DNA of 64,000 nucleotides from Uranotaenia lowii (taxonomy: Eukaryota > Arthropoda > Insecta > Diptera > Culicidae). Each line of letters begins with the position of its first letter. Within the stretch, counting starts at the first letter, position 1. Positions 12,241-22,563 of the stretch are shown piece by piece. The position numbers and the translations under genes are program-made. Below the pieces are notes generated by a model, which was not told the DNA's origin, did no database searches, and saw nothing but the letters and a program-made list of their open reading frames with translations. Location of the stretch: contig NC_073691.1 of NCBI RefSeq assembly GCF_029784155.1, positions 131,006,714 through 131,070,713 on the forward strand, given 5' to 3'.

Positions 12241-14127
12241 ATTGAATGATAGCTTCCATGCCAAATTTTTTTCAAAGAAGTAATCCAAATCATCATACAA
12301 ATATTTTTCGTACTCAAATACCCCGTTATGCCAAATTTGGTTCCATTTGCTTGATCAGCATCATGTTGTGTAAAAAATCGTATGAGATCCCCCTCCCCCT
12401 TTCCATTTCACATATGGATGAATGGGGAGGAGGGGAACAAACAATTATAAAATCATTTCTCGTTTTCAAATATCTACCATCCCATCTTTCCAAACATATT
12501 CCTAGCCTAGTACACAAATACTATCCTATGCAGGGCCGTAGGAAGAAATGACTCATGGGGGGGGTTTTGGTGACTTATTTTTACCTATGATTTTTTGCCC
12601 AACAAAACACGAATAAAAAATAATAAAACAAATTATGTTTGTAACTAGATGATTATTCATTTTCAAGTACTCATTAATAGTTTTTGTATGAAATCGTTAC
12701 TTTAGAGAAGACACGAATGATAATAAAGTGTCATTTGAAAAAACTTTAAAAAAGTAACTTTAAAACTGTGGTCCTTAGCCTAAATGGTGCGCTAAATTTT
12801 TATAATGAAGCCAAAATATGAAATTTGCTTTCATCGATGGTTGAAATTTTTGAATTTGTTTAAAAGTCTGGTAGATCAAAGTTATTTGATTTGAGCATAA
12901 AATAAGTTCTTTTTAGGGTAGACTTCAATTTCTTTAAAAAAACTTATTCTATACTCAAATCAAACAAGCCCAATCTTCTGAACTCTTTTGCAAATTCTAA
13001 GATTCTAACCTTTGATGAAAATAAAAAAAATTAACAAAATAAAAAACAGTAAGAGATAAAAAAAAATTCGGATCAAATATGTTTGATGCAAACTTGAACT
13101 AAATTAAGGATTTTAGTTTGAAATTATGCTTTAAAACTGCAATATTAATAATGTTTAACAATACACTGAAAAAATAAAGTATTTAATGCAGATTTTTTAA
13201 GTGAATATCAGGTACATGTTTCTTTAACTGGAAATATTTTTCATGAAAAATCAATTCCATGATAAAAATCTTGTGGATGATTTTTTTTAATATAATTTGG
13301 GATATTTTGCAGGAATCATAACTTCGAAAATTTACTCAAATTCTACTTTAGATTTGTGATTTTCAGTTGAATTGTATATACAAACTAATTCTGATCAAAA
13401 ATATGATATTTGGAAATTGAATTGACAAGCAAATTTTTAAGTTCATGTTCTCTTGAATTTCTCAACTATTTTATGTTGATTGAAAAACTCATTCAATTGA
13501 ACTTTGAATCTATTTCCAAATTTCTATACAATTTTTGAAATGTACAAAAAATATGATTTAGGAATCTTACTTCTAGATTAGAACTTTATTATAAAAGCCT
13601 TTGAGCCCTCATTCATGAATCTATTATTTAAATTCTGTAGAGCTGGTTTAATCTTCATTCATCATTTCAATGATTGATTTTTGATCTGTTTTGTGAATCT
13701 GGTTAAAAATGTTAATTTCAAATGATGAAACTGAATCTGAGTTTTCAATTTAGGATCGCTACCTAGAAGCATGTTTAAATTTTGTGCTAAAATAAAGTTT
13801 AAGAATTTCGAACATTAATATAAAACAAAATTCTTCTTTATTTATAATTTTAAATCTACTGAAAATGCATGTGATTTTCGAGAAACATTATTCAAATTTC
13901 ATATGAAATGCAAAACCGAATTTGAGCCAGGATTTCAAAGCAGCTTTCCATTCTTAATTTCTTATGATTACTCGAACTGAAAATCAAGAATCCTAAACTT
14001 GATACAGAATCAGAAATACGAAAGTATGTCGAAATATAATTTTTGTTATGGGCATATGGAACCAGAACCTTCAGAATGGGTTTGATTTAAAATTTAATAT
14101 TCAGAACTGAATTTTTTATAATCAGAT
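12241..14127. other. Non-genic AT-rich stretch
   Basis: No gene recognised on either strand. A GGGCCGTAGGAAG motif followed by a G8 run lies at 12534-12564, matching the poly(G)-associated repeat end seen elsewhere. The rest is low-complexity AT-rich DNA with small chance frames only. Confidence 0.45.
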
Positions 14128-14540
14128 TTCCAGATTGCCTGGTTTTAACCGGATTGGCCCGGATATTTAATATAAAATTTGGGAAAAGTCCGGTCCGCCC
14201 CGTTTCCCGGATTCCATTGAAAAAGCCCGGATTTTGCCCGGGTTTGTTTTCATTCTCATTCTTCAATCAAACTTAAAAAAACAAATTGTGTAGTTACTAA
14301 GCGTCCAAAATTTTTGCAGCAAGTTTCAAAAAAATAATCATGAAAGGTTTTTTAAAGTTTTTTTTTATAGATTTTTGATGAGCAATTCCTAGGTTTGGAC
14401 CAAAATTGCCCGGTATTGCCTGGATTTTGGTCGACAATTTTGAAATCAAATACCCGGATTTTGCCAGGTTTTAATATAAAAAAGCATGGATTTGTCCAGC
14501 CCGGATACGTGCTGAAAAAAATCTGACAACGTTATTCTAT
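14128..14540. repeat. Dispersed repeat rich in CCCGGATT-type motifs
   Basis: A 0.4 kb block repeats GCCTGG, GCCCGGATT and related words on the plus strand (for example near 14142, 14226, 14410, 14452) and ends in AAAATCTGACAACG. The left part, CAGATTGCCTGGTTTTAACC, is partly complementary to the right part, so it looks like a decayed TIR element. There is no ORF. Superfamily unknown. Confidence 0.45.
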
Positions 14541-14670
14541 AAAGGAGTGGGAAAATTTTGAAAACTGTAGCAGATTTAAAGCTTGGGATGGATTTTTGAG
14601 GTTTTTGCATTAGTTTTTAGTCCAGATAGTTACTCTTGAATATCTTTGATCTATTATCATAATTTGATTA

Positions 14671-14742
14671 TTGTTTTATTGTTTTATTGTTTTATTGTTT
14701 TATTGTTTTATTGTTTTATTGTTTTATTGTTTTATTGTTTTA
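14671..14742 (-). repeat. Octameric 3' tail of the CR1-like LINE, (TTGTTTTA)9
   Basis: Nine perfect copies of an 8-bp unit sit just beyond the stop of the minus-strand LINE, separated from it by an 81-bp 3'UTR. Read on the element's strand the unit is TAAAACAA. Short tandem-repeat tails instead of poly(A) are typical of the CR1/T1 group and related LINEs. This marks the 3' boundary of the element and is expected to be length-variable. Confidence 0.8.
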
Positions 14743-14823
14743 TAAACCATCTGACATAGTTGTCTTAATGATATACTTAATTTAAGGTTACATAAAAGTT
14801 ACATTGCACGAACGATGATGTTT

Positions 14824-17805
14824 CTAATTATTATTTCTCAATTCGTCACTTAAATAAGATTCAATCCGTCGTTTAAAGGTTGTTGTACATACATTGAAGT
14901 CAAAAAGCGTATAAAAACGTAGAAAGCTTATTTTTGCGGAACGTAAAGGGTCGTTACTACCATACCGAGTGCTTCTTGATTCTAGTGAAAGCCAGTCACG
15001 ATTTCGCAGAGCTCTTTCAGGGGCATAGATATTACATCGAGAAAGAAGCCATGAACAATCGATTTCATTTCGTAAAACCTTCGCCACGAACAGTGACTGG
15101 CCGATGGCATGACGATCCGAGAGTGTGTGAAGTCCCAGTAGGGCACAACGCTGAGCATACGGTGGCAGGTTAAGAGGGTTCTCCCAAGGCAATTCCCGAA
15201 GAGCATATCGTACGAATCTTCTTTGAATTGCTTCGAAACGCGCAATCCACACAGCTTCAAATGGCCACCACACTAGGCTTGCAGATTCTAATGTTGAACG
15301 AACCAAACAGCAGTATAGAGCTCGCAGGCAGACAGGATCAGTGAATTCTTTGCTCAAACGTAAGATAAATCCCAGCATCCGGTTAGCTTTCTCGATAGTT
15401 GCAGAGTAGTGGTGCTTGAAAGTCATATGACTGTCTAGAATAACACCAAGATCTTTAATTTGGTCTACACGATGCAATTGTTCGCCCAGAATATTATAAT
15501 CGTGCACGAAAGGTTGTTTCCTGCGTCCAAATGTTATGATACAACACTTAGCAACACTCAAAACTAGAAGGTTGACTGCACACCAGTTCACTACTGTATC
15601 GAGGTATTGTTGTAATTCGTGGCAATCAGTTAGGCTGTTTATGGTCAGAAATATTTTCAGATCATCCGCATACAGGAGTACTCCACATCCAACAAGAAGC
15701 ATGTTAATATCATTGCAGAACAGCGTGAACAGTAATGGGCCCAAATTACTGCCTTGTGGTACCCCTGAAGTTGGAATGAAGTCGATTGATTCAGCAGAGC
15801 CAATTCTGACAGCTAAACGACGGTTTGTTAGGTAGCTCCTGATCCATACACACAGTCTTTCGGAAAATCCTAAATGTTGTAGCTTCTTAAGCAAAATTTC
15901 GTGATTCACTGAATCAAACGCGGCAGTAATGTCAGTATATATGGCATCAATTTGCTTGCCGCCATCGATATTGGATAAACAGAATGATGTGAAAACTGCC
16001 AGATTTGAGGTTACTGATCTTTTGGGAAAAAATCCATGCTGATTTTCAGAAATCCAGCTCCGGCACGAAGAAAACATTGCATTGTTGACGATCCTCTCCA
16101 AAACCTTAGAGCAGGCAGCTAGCGACGTGACACCTCGGTAATTACGCACGTCCTGTTTGTCACCTTTTTTAAAGATAGGGCTCATGAATGATCTCTTCCA
16201 GCTGGCAGGAAATTTTTGTTGTTCGAAGGACAGGTTGAATATGTGAGTGAGTGGCTTTACCAGTACGGCGCTACATCTTTTTAAAACGCACGAAGGTATG
16301 CCATCTTTACCGGTTGAGGTAGAAAACTTCAAATTATTGATAGCATCAAGAACCATTTCTTCGGTAATAGCGAAGATGTCAAGGTCTAACACATCTCTGG
16401 GTAATAATGTTACCGCTGCATTGATTTGATCTGCACTTAACGATTGGATTGGGAAAACACTGGAAAAGTGATTGGCAAATAGGTTACATTTCTCGGCAGA
16501 AGATTCGGCGGTTCTGTCGTTCAAATGAAGCACCGCAGGTAGACCAGACTCCTTCCTTTTGGTGTTAACGAACTTCCAGAACGTTTTTGGATTACGGCGA
16601 AGGTCAGATTGTGTGCGATCTAAATAGCGACGATAGCAGAGGCGATTGTAGATCCGATATCTTCTGGTGGCATCATTCAATTTTGTTTTTAAAAACGGGC
16701 AGCGGGAGCTACTAAACAGTCGTAGCCATTTCGATCGAATCTGTTTTAGCTGTTTTAGGCGACTATTTGTCCAAGGAGGTCGGAGAGGAGGTCTTACCAG
16801 TGGTACAGAATTATCGAAAACTTCACTCAAAATGGAGCAGAATGTACTCACAGCCATATCTACATCAGCACATCTTTGAAGATTCGTCCAGTCAATTTCA
16901 GATAGCGCTCGGTTCAATACCTCAAAGTCAGCACGACGGAAGTCACGAGCGGACGAGTCGAAGTCCTCAATAAAAGCTACAGGATTCGGGAACGAAATGT
17001 CGAATTCAAACGGAGGATGATGCACGTCTATGGGAACAACAACTTCATTGGCCTCGATGATGGTGCTGATCAAGATAGATTCATCGGTGAAGACTAAATC
17101 CAGCGTTCGATTATGAAAGTTCCGTAAACCGTTACGTTGATGCATTCCATTCAAAATAGTTCCATCCACTAGAGAGGCACTTGCCGTACTTATCACCGAC
17201 GAGGGATCGATCAACAAGTTGTTACCTTGACCAGGGATCCACAATAATTGAGGTTGGTTAAAATCGCCAATAAAAATTATACCGCATGAAGGATGTTGCA
17301 ATCTAGCTTCCGATAGAGCACTCACATGAAGATCTAGAACGGAGATATCCTGGCTTTTTTCCGGTGGAATATACGATAATCCGATCAAAACCGAACGATG
17401 TGCATAGGACACTTTCACCCACAAGTTTTCGATGCTACTGGCATTCCCAATTGTAACGATGGATGAGCTAAATTTTCTCGAAATAGCCATGAGAACTCCT
17501 CCACCCCGCCTGCGCCTGCTGTTGGAAATACTTCTGTCGGAACGAAAAACAACGTAATCTGAACAGAAAAGTTGACTTGAAGGTACCGAAGAGTCAAGCC
17601 AGGTTTCAGTAAAGGTGTAGATATCGTAACTGAGCTCCGATGTTGAGATGAAACATTCGGAGATTTTTGATTTCAGCCCACGAACATTTTGATAATACAG
17701 GCGCATACCGTGTGTTGAACACAGTTCGTGTTTGGTGATCGTGCGAGTTAGACGCAAATTCTTCAAGCTCCAATAGTTTTTTTTTCTAACCACGCACCGT
17801 CGGCT
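14824..17805 (-). CDS. CR1/T1-like LINE ORF2: endonuclease-reverse transcriptase
   Basis: This encodes the retrotransposition enzyme of a non-LTR element: an APE-type endonuclease nicks the target and the reverse transcriptase copies element RNA there. Counting from the GTG at 17793 (989 residues), the endonuclease shows YQNVRGL (34-40), TETW (62-65), GDFN (176-179) and a DVHHP end motif (256-260). The RT shows TGKDGIPS (494-501), a DITAAFD block (621-627), SGVPQGS (676-682) and the catalytic YADD (708-711). The frame has no internal stop and is open up to 17805, where a stop in the flanking DNA ends it. There is no ATG at the 5' end because the Tx1-like LINE has been inserted there; the natural start probably overlaps the end of ORF1, which survives at 22.5-22.9 kb. 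Jockey-superfamily membership is clear; CR1/T1 rather than Jockey itself is inferred from the octameric tail. Confidence 0.85.
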   Translation of the reverse strand, partial: SRRCVVRKKNYWSLKNLRLTRTITKHELCSTHGMRLYYQNVRGLKSKISECFISTSELSYDIYTFTETWLDSSVPSSQLFCSDYVVFRSDRSISNSRRRRGGGVLMAISRKFSSSIVTIGNASSIENLWVKVSYAHRSVLIGLSYIPPEKSQDISVLDLHVSALSEARLQHPSCGIIFIGDFNQPQLLWIPGQGNNLLIDPSSVISTASASLVDGTILNGMHQRNGLRNFHNRTLDLVFTDESILISTIIEANEVVVPIDVHHPPFEFDISFPNPVAFIEDFDSSARDFRRADFEVLNRALSEIDWTNLQRCADVDMAVSTFCSILSEVFDNSVPLVRPPLRPPWTNSRLKQLKQIRSKWLRLFSSSRCPFLKTKLNDATRRYRIYNRLCYRRYLDRTQSDLRRNPKTFWKFVNTKRKESGLPAVLHLNDRTAESSAEKCNLFANHFSSVFPIQSLSADQINAAVTLLPRDVLDLDIFAITEEMVLDAINNLKFSTSTGKDGIPSCVLKRCSAVLVKPLTHIFNLSFEQQKFPASWKRSFMSPIFKKGDKQDVRNYRGVTSLAACSKVLERIVNNAMFSSCRSWISENQHGFFPKRSVTSNLAVFTSFCLSNIDGGKQIDAIYTDITAAFDSVNHEILLKKLQHLGFSERLCVWIRSYLTNRRLAVRIGSAESIDFIPTSGVPQGSNLGPLLFTLFCNDINMLLVGCGVLLYADDLKIFLTINSLTDCHELQQYLDTVVNWCAVNLLVLSVAKCCIITFGRRKQPFVHDYNILGEQLHRVDQIKDLGVILDSHMTFKHHYSATIEKANRMLGFILRLSKEFTDPVCLRALYCCLVRSTLESASLVWWPFEAVWIARFEAIQRRFVRYALRELPWENPLNLPPYAQRCALLGLHTLSDRHAIGQSLFVAKVLRNEIDCSWLLSRCNIYAPERALRNRDWLSLESRSTRYGSNDPLRSAKISFLRFYTLFDFNVCTTTFKRRIESYLSDELRNNN

Positions 17806-17860
17806 TTAAAGCTGAGCGGTAACAATAGCTTCAATTCAATTCCTAAGTAAAGAAAGGAAT

Positions 17861-19078
17861 ATGGCGGAACTGGAGTTAAAAGCGAATTCGCTTCGTATAC
17901 GATTCCAGCGTGGAAGCACGGAACCAACAGAAGCTCAAATATTTGAGTTTCTGAAAGGGAAACTTGGCCTCAAACCCGACAATCTGTTGGCCATGTACAA
18001 AGATCGCCCAGAGTTATCAGTTATCGTTAAATTTAAAACTGATAGTGATCTGCAGGCAACGTTGCAGAATCACCCAGGAACGATGGATTTCCATCACGGT
18101 ACAAGTGGGAAAAGTGCGGTTCAACTGTCTCCAGCATCAGCTGTCGTCCGTTATGTGAGACTATTCAACCTTCCCCCGGAGATCGATGACCGGGAGATTT
18201 GGACAGCGATGTCAAAATTTGGCAAAGTTCAGCGAGCTGTTCGGGAAAAATATGGTGCCGACACTGGATTTCCTATCTGGACTTCGGTTCGTGGAGTCTA
18301 CATGGAGTTGGACGAAGGAGTAGAAATCCCCAGCAGCGTGCATATACGAAATATACGCGCTCGTGTCTTTTACGAAGGATTGATCAACAAATGCTTCAAA
18401 TGTGGCAGCACCGAGCATTTGAAGATCAATTGTCCCAAGATCTCGGTAAATGAGCGGATGGACCAAAACCGTCGAGCGGAAGGCAAGCCGGAAGAGCAGG
18501 GAGTGGAAAACATTCAAACACAGAAACCATCATACAGCACAATTGCCAGCAACACGTGGTCGAAACCGTTGAAAGTTCGATCGCCAGCGATGCTCCCGAG
18601 TTCGTCTTCATCCGACGTCGCCCAAAACGGACTCACGAGTTTGAACGCTTTATTCCCGGCTGCAGCGAAACCGAGACGCAGCGCACAACCTTCTTCCTCT
18701 CCAACCCAGCGAAATTTGGATTCGACGATGGAAGCTACCGAAGAGGCGTCGCCCGCAATCGGTGATGCGAATGATGCGATGCCAACGACGTCAACCGACG
18801 AAAGCCACCCGAAAGATGTTACCGAGATGGGTATGGATTGCGTAGATGACAACCGGAAGCGAGGACGGCCGAAGGGGACCAATGAGACGGTGCCGCGTTC
18901 GGGCTCAGAAGCCAGCTCGGACTCCGAAAGTCTAGCTTCTGAGGAAATGGATCTTCATCAAACATCGATCCGCGCATCTCAAGGTATGATGACCAGGAAT
19001 AAAAAGAAGGTGCAACGTTTGCGTGACAGTGGAGGTAAGGTAGACGAAGTTAGCAAAGCTAGTCCGAATGTAGGTTAG
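17861..19078 (+). CDS. Tx1-like LINE ORF1, RNA-binding gag-like protein
   Basis: The 405-residue product is the nucleic-acid-binding partner that packages element RNA with the ORF2 enzyme. Residues about 95-180 (VRYVRLFNLPPEI... to RVFYEGL) look like an RRM-type fold of the kind found in L1/Tx1 ORF1 proteins. It is followed by one CCHC zinc knuckle, CFKCGSTEHLKINC (about residues 184-197). The C-terminal half is Ser/Pro/acidic and probably disordered, with a basic KRGRPKG AT-hook-like stretch around residue 335. The ATG at 17861 is the first in the frame after the inferred element start. Codon use is more GC-rich than in ORF2, which is unusual within one element. Confidence 0.8.
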   Translation: MAELELKANSLRIRFQRGSTEPTEAQIFEFLKGKLGLKPDNLLAMYKDRPELSVIVKFKTDSDLQATLQNHPGTMDFHHGTSGKSAVQLSPASAVVRYVRLFNLPPEIDDREIWTAMSKFGKVQRAVREKYGADTGFPIWTSVRGVYMELDEGVEIPSSVHIRNIRARVFYEGLINKCFKCGSTEHLKINCPKISVNERMDQNRRAEGKPEEQGVENIQTQKPSYSTIASNTWSKPLKVRSPAMLPSSSSSDVAQNGLTSLNALFPAAAKPRRSAQPSSSPTQRNLDSTMEATEEASPAIGDANDAMPTTSTDESHPKDVTEMGMDCVDDNRKRGRPKGTNETVPRSGSEASSDSESLASEEMDLHQTSIRASQGMMTRNKKKVQRLRDSGGKVDEVSKASPNVG

Positions 19079-19160
19079 TTTTTTTTCCTTTCTGCTTTTT
19101 ACCAGTAATTGAATTTTTATTTTCTTTGTAATTTTCTTTTTACATAATTTTTGTTCAGTC

Positions 19161-22100
19161 ATGAATTATATTTTGAGAATAGCATCTGTTAATTTGAATA
19201 GTTCTAATAGCTTGGTCAACAAATTCCTTCTACGAGATTTTGTGTACAATAATGATGTTGACATACTGTTTCTACAGGAAGTATGTTACTCTAATTTTTC
19301 TTTTATTCCATCACACCTTTCATTAATAAATTTAAATGATTCAGGATCGGGAACCGCCATTTTGTTGAGATCATCGCTGGAGTTTTCTGAACCTTTATTT
19401 GAAAAAAGTGGCCGAATATCTTCAATTATTGTTTATAAAACTAATTACGTAAATGTTTACGCACACTCGGGAACCAATAGAAAAAATGAACGAGAAAATT
19501 TATTTATTAACGACCTTTCTTTGCACATAGCTAAACCAAACTGTTTCCAAACTGTTATTGGCGGCGATTTCAACTGTGTTTTGAATCCCATAGATTCAAG
19601 CGGGAGCTCTAATAACGTATCGTCAGCATTAAAGAATGTTGTTAATTTACTTGAACTGAAAGATATTGCATTAGAATTAAAAAAAAACACCCACACATTT
19701 TTCCGTGGAGATACCTCTTCAAGACTGGACAGATTCTATATTTCCAAAAACTTGTCGAATAATGTGCTGGATTTTTCTACTGTTGCTGTTCCTTTTTCTG
19801 ACCATTGCGCAATTTTAATGAAACTTAAAGTAAATCAAGACTCTATTATCATTAAAGGCAGAGGATATTGGAAAGTTAATAGTTCGATTCTTAAAAATTG
19901 CTCGGCAAATGAACGCTTTGTTGAAAACTATCAAACATGGAAGTTGCGTCAATTATATTTTAATGATAGAAATAGGTGGTGGCACGAGGTTGCGAAAAAT
20001 AAATTAAAACAATTTTATAAACTCGAAAGTTGGACGTTGAATAATTCCATAGCTAGTGAAAAAAGTTATTTTTATGCGAAATTAATGGAGTGGATGCAGA
20101 AAAAGAGCCTAAATATTCCAACACTTTTGGACATAGGTGTAATAAAATCAAGGCTACTCGAAATTGAAACAAATAGGATTAAACACTTTTCGAATAACTT
20201 AAATGAAAATAGCGTTCTACAAAATGAGTTAACAAATATATTTCAAGTTGCGGCACATGTTAAACGTATTGAAACTTCTGCAAATTTCAAACTTATTGAT
20301 GATGGTATTTTAATCACTGAAAGTAATGTGTTACTGAACAAAGTTTTTGATTTTTACACAGATTTATTTTCATGCAAAGTTAATTCTGCACAAAATGAAG
20401 AGAACGATCCGATTAACAACTTAAGTAAAAATTTGAACGACGAAGATAGATCATCTTTAATGAAAGAAATAACAGATGATGAACTTAAATCCGTATTGAA
20501 ACGTTGCTCCAAGAAAAAAAGTCCCGGTCCGGATGGTTTGACCTATGAGGTATATATTAATCATTATGATCACTTCAAAGATGATTTACTATTTATTTTT
20601 AACGGTTATTTATCTGGATCTATTCGCCCGCCAAAATCCTTCACAGATGGTATTATCACATTAATTCCTAAGAAAGGTAATAAGTCAAGTTCCTTGAATG
20701 ATTTTCGACCAATAAGTTTATTAAACTGCGACTACAAGTTGTTTATGAAAATTTTAGCTGAACGTTTAACGAATATACTTTCCAAAATAATAGGACCCGG
20801 ACAAGCAGCTTTTGTTAATCCAAATTCTTGCGTTGAAAACTTAAAAGATGTTAGAAGAATTCTCACAAAATCAGTAGAAAGTGCTAAATTCAAAGGAGCA
20901 TTAGTCAGTTTAGATCTGCATAAAGCTTTTGACCGTGTAAATCATGACTATCTATGGAAAATTTTGGAAAAGTTTAGGTTCCCGCCTTCTTTTATCAACT
21001 GCCTGAAAAATTTATACGTTAACGCTTGTTCCAAAGTACTCGTAAATGGTTTTCTTACAAGAGAAATCAAAATTAACTCTTCAGTTCGACAAGGGTGTCC
21101 GATGAGTATGATTCTGTTCATTCTGTATATTGAACCTCTTATTAGGCATCTCGCGAATGAAATCAATGGTGTTCTTGTTTACGATAAGTTTATTAATGTA
21201 ATTGCATACGCTGATGACCTGGTAGTTTTCGTAAGGAATGATAAAGATTTTGATATTTTATTTGAAATTATAGATTCATATGGCCTTTACGCGCACATTC
21301 AGCTAAACAAAGACAAATCCGAATTTATTAGATTGAATAAAGCGTTTTTTGGTCCTCAAAAAATTCGAGAGGTTGATAGAGTGAAAATTCTGGGTGTAAT
21401 ATTCGAAAAAACGTGGAATTCTTCGATCACAAGTAATTATAATAAACTCATAAGTTCAATAAAAGGCACTTTGATAAAGCACAATGTTCGGGCTCTAAAT
21501 CTCTACGAGAGATGTTTTGTTTTAAACGTTTACATTTTGTCAAAGCTATGGTATGTTTCGCAAATCTTTCCTCCTCTGAACAGTCATTTAGCGGAATTAA
21601 AATCCGCTTCAGGAAAGTTTATTTGGAACGGTTACATTTTTAAACTAAACAGAAATCAACTTTACTTAGATTTTGATAAAGGAGGATTGAAACTAACAGA
21701 TCCAGAGGCTAAAGCTAAAGCATTATTTTTGAAAAACATATTTTACAATCAGGATGTGGACGGTGGTTTTGCTTTGGAAAACTATCTCATTGAATCAAGA
21801 TCTAAATCATTTCTATCGCGAAATGCAAGAGAGTGGATAAACGAAGGTGTAGATGTAACGACAAATTTTGACTTACCGACAACTAAAGCTCTATATAATT
21901 ATTTTTTAGATAAAATGCAAATAAAACCCGATATAGAAAATAAATTGTCAGTTGAATGGAAAAATGTGTGGGCAAATTTGAATTATAAACTCATTTCTTT
22001 CCAAGATCGCTCATTGGTTTATTCTTTTGTAAATGACTTGATACCAAATAAAAGAAAATTAGAAATGTACAATGTTGGTAATTTGAAATCAGTGATTTGT

Positions 22101-22424
22101 GAAAAATGTGGCTCCATAGATGATAATATGCATCGTTTAAAATCATGTAAAAATGCTAATGCAGTTTGGAAATGGTGCGAAAGTATAATAAAAAATCGTT
22201 TAAAATTAAAAATCAATGACATTGAAAATATCTTACAAAAAATTATTCCAAATAACTGTAAAAAACTTAAGGCAGCATTATGGTTGGTAACGAAAGCGAT
22301 TTCATACAATTTGAGGGTGGCCGATCCTAGTTTGTATGTTTTTAAAAGAGAATTGAGGGAAGTGAGGTGGAATAACAGAAAGCAATTCAAAGCGGAGTTT
22401 GGTGTGTTTTTGAATATTTGTTGA
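19161..22424 (+). CDS. Tx1-like LINE ORF2: endonuclease-reverse transcriptase
   Basis: The 1087-residue enzyme has, in order, an APE-type endonuclease (N11, catalytic E40 in LQEV, GGDFN at 134-138, SRLDRFY at 187-193, SDH at 213-215), a reverse transcriptase (KSPGPDGL 453-460, FRPISLLNCDYK 515-526, DLHKAFDRVNH 585-595, VRQGCPMS 642-649, YADD 683-686) and a C-terminal Cys/His motif, C-x2-C-x7-H-x4-C (about 980-996), as seen in the zf-RVT region of L1-group enzymes. The RPISLLN and DYK wording and the PGPDGL motif place it with L1/Tx1 rather than Jockey or RTE. No stop or frameshift is seen, and the length is near full for the clade. A decayed relative lies at 59.2-60.3 kb. Confidence 0.88.
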   Translation: MNYILRIASVNLNSSNSLVNKFLLRDFVYNNDVDILFLQEVCYSNFSFIPSHLSLINLNDSGSGTAILLRSSLEFSEPLFEKSGRISSIIVYKTNYVNVYAHSGTNRKNERENLFINDLSLHIAKPNCFQTVIGGDFNCVLNPIDSSGSSNNVSSALKNVVNLLELKDIALELKKNTHTFFRGDTSSRLDRFYISKNLSNNVLDFSTVAVPFSDHCAILMKLKVNQDSIIIKGRGYWKVNSSILKNCSANERFVENYQTWKLRQLYFNDRNRWWHEVAKNKLKQFYKLESWTLNNSIASEKSYFYAKLMEWMQKKSLNIPTLLDIGVIKSRLLEIETNRIKHFSNNLNENSVLQNELTNIFQVAAHVKRIETSANFKLIDDGILITESNVLLNKVFDFYTDLFSCKVNSAQNEENDPINNLSKNLNDEDRSSLMKEITDDELKSVLKRCSKKKSPGPDGLTYEVYINHYDHFKDDLLFIFNGYLSGSIRPPKSFTDGIITLIPKKGNKSSSLNDFRPISLLNCDYKLFMKILAERLTNILSKIIGPGQAAFVNPNSCVENLKDVRRILTKSVESAKFKGALVSLDLHKAFDRVNHDYLWKILEKFRFPPSFINCLKNLYVNACSKVLVNGFLTREIKINSSVRQGCPMSMILFILYIEPLIRHLANEINGVLVYDKFINVIAYADDLVVFVRNDKDFDILFEIIDSYGLYAHIQLNKDKSEFIRLNKAFFGPQKIREVDRVKILGVIFEKTWNSSITSNYNKLISSIKGTLIKHNVRALNLYERCFVLNVYILSKLWYVSQIFPPLNSHLAELKSASGKFIWNGYIFKLNRNQLYLDFDKGGLKLTDPEAKAKALFLKNIFYNQDVDGGFALENYLIESRSKSFLSRNAREWINEGVDVTTNFDLPTTKALYNYFLDKMQIKPDIENKLSVEWKNVWANLNYKLISFQDRSLVYSFVNDLIPNKRKLEMYNVGNLKSVICEKCGSIDDNMHRLKSCKNANAVWKWCESIIKNRLKLKINDIENILQKIIPNNCKKLKAALWLVTKAISYNLRVADPSLYVFKRELREVRWNNRKQFKAEFGVFLNIC

Positions 22425-22506
22425 CCCAAGTTTTGAGTATGGCAGTTAGATATGAGTTAGGCTAGTTAGTTGACCATGTAATGTAAAAACACGATTTTTA
22501 GCTTTA

Positions 22507-22557
22507 AATAAAAAAAAAAAAAAATAAAAATAAAAAAAAAAAAATAAAAATAAAAAA
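22507..22557 (+). repeat. A-rich 3' tail of the Tx1-like LINE
   Basis: An A-rich run with regularly spaced T residues (units like AAAATAAAAA) follows the stop codon of ORF2 by about 85 bp and directly precedes the right CACGCA copy. This is the normal 3' terminus of a target-primed insertion. Confidence 0.8.
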
Positions 22558-22563
22558 CACGCA

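Larger units (their letters stand above)
17797..22563 (+). mobile_element. Full-length, apparently intact L1/Tx1-like LINE
   Basis: A two-ORF non-LTR retrotransposon with a short 5'UTR (about 64 bp), a gag-like ORF1 (17861-19078), an 82-bp spacer, ORF2 (19161-22424), a 3'UTR of about 85 bp and an A-rich tail (about 22507-22557). It is flanked by CACGCA at 17791-17796 and 22558-22563, a probable 6-bp target duplication. Both ORFs are uninterrupted and catalytic motifs are present. It lies inside the minus-strand CR1-like LINE: the CR1 ORF1 and ORF2 frames continue on either side when the insert and one CACGCA are ignored. It is therefore younger than that CR1 copy. I cannot test whether the first base of the element is exactly 17797. 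Confidence 0.75.

Noticed and set aside
14671..14742. A CRISPR-like array or independent minisatellite
   Set aside because: The 8-bp perfect units have no spacers and directly follow a LINE 3'UTR; they are its 3' tail.
14824..19078. A divergent promoter between two head-to-head LINE ORFs
   Set aside because: The 67-bp gap is an insertion junction of one LINE into another, not a designed bidirectional promoter.
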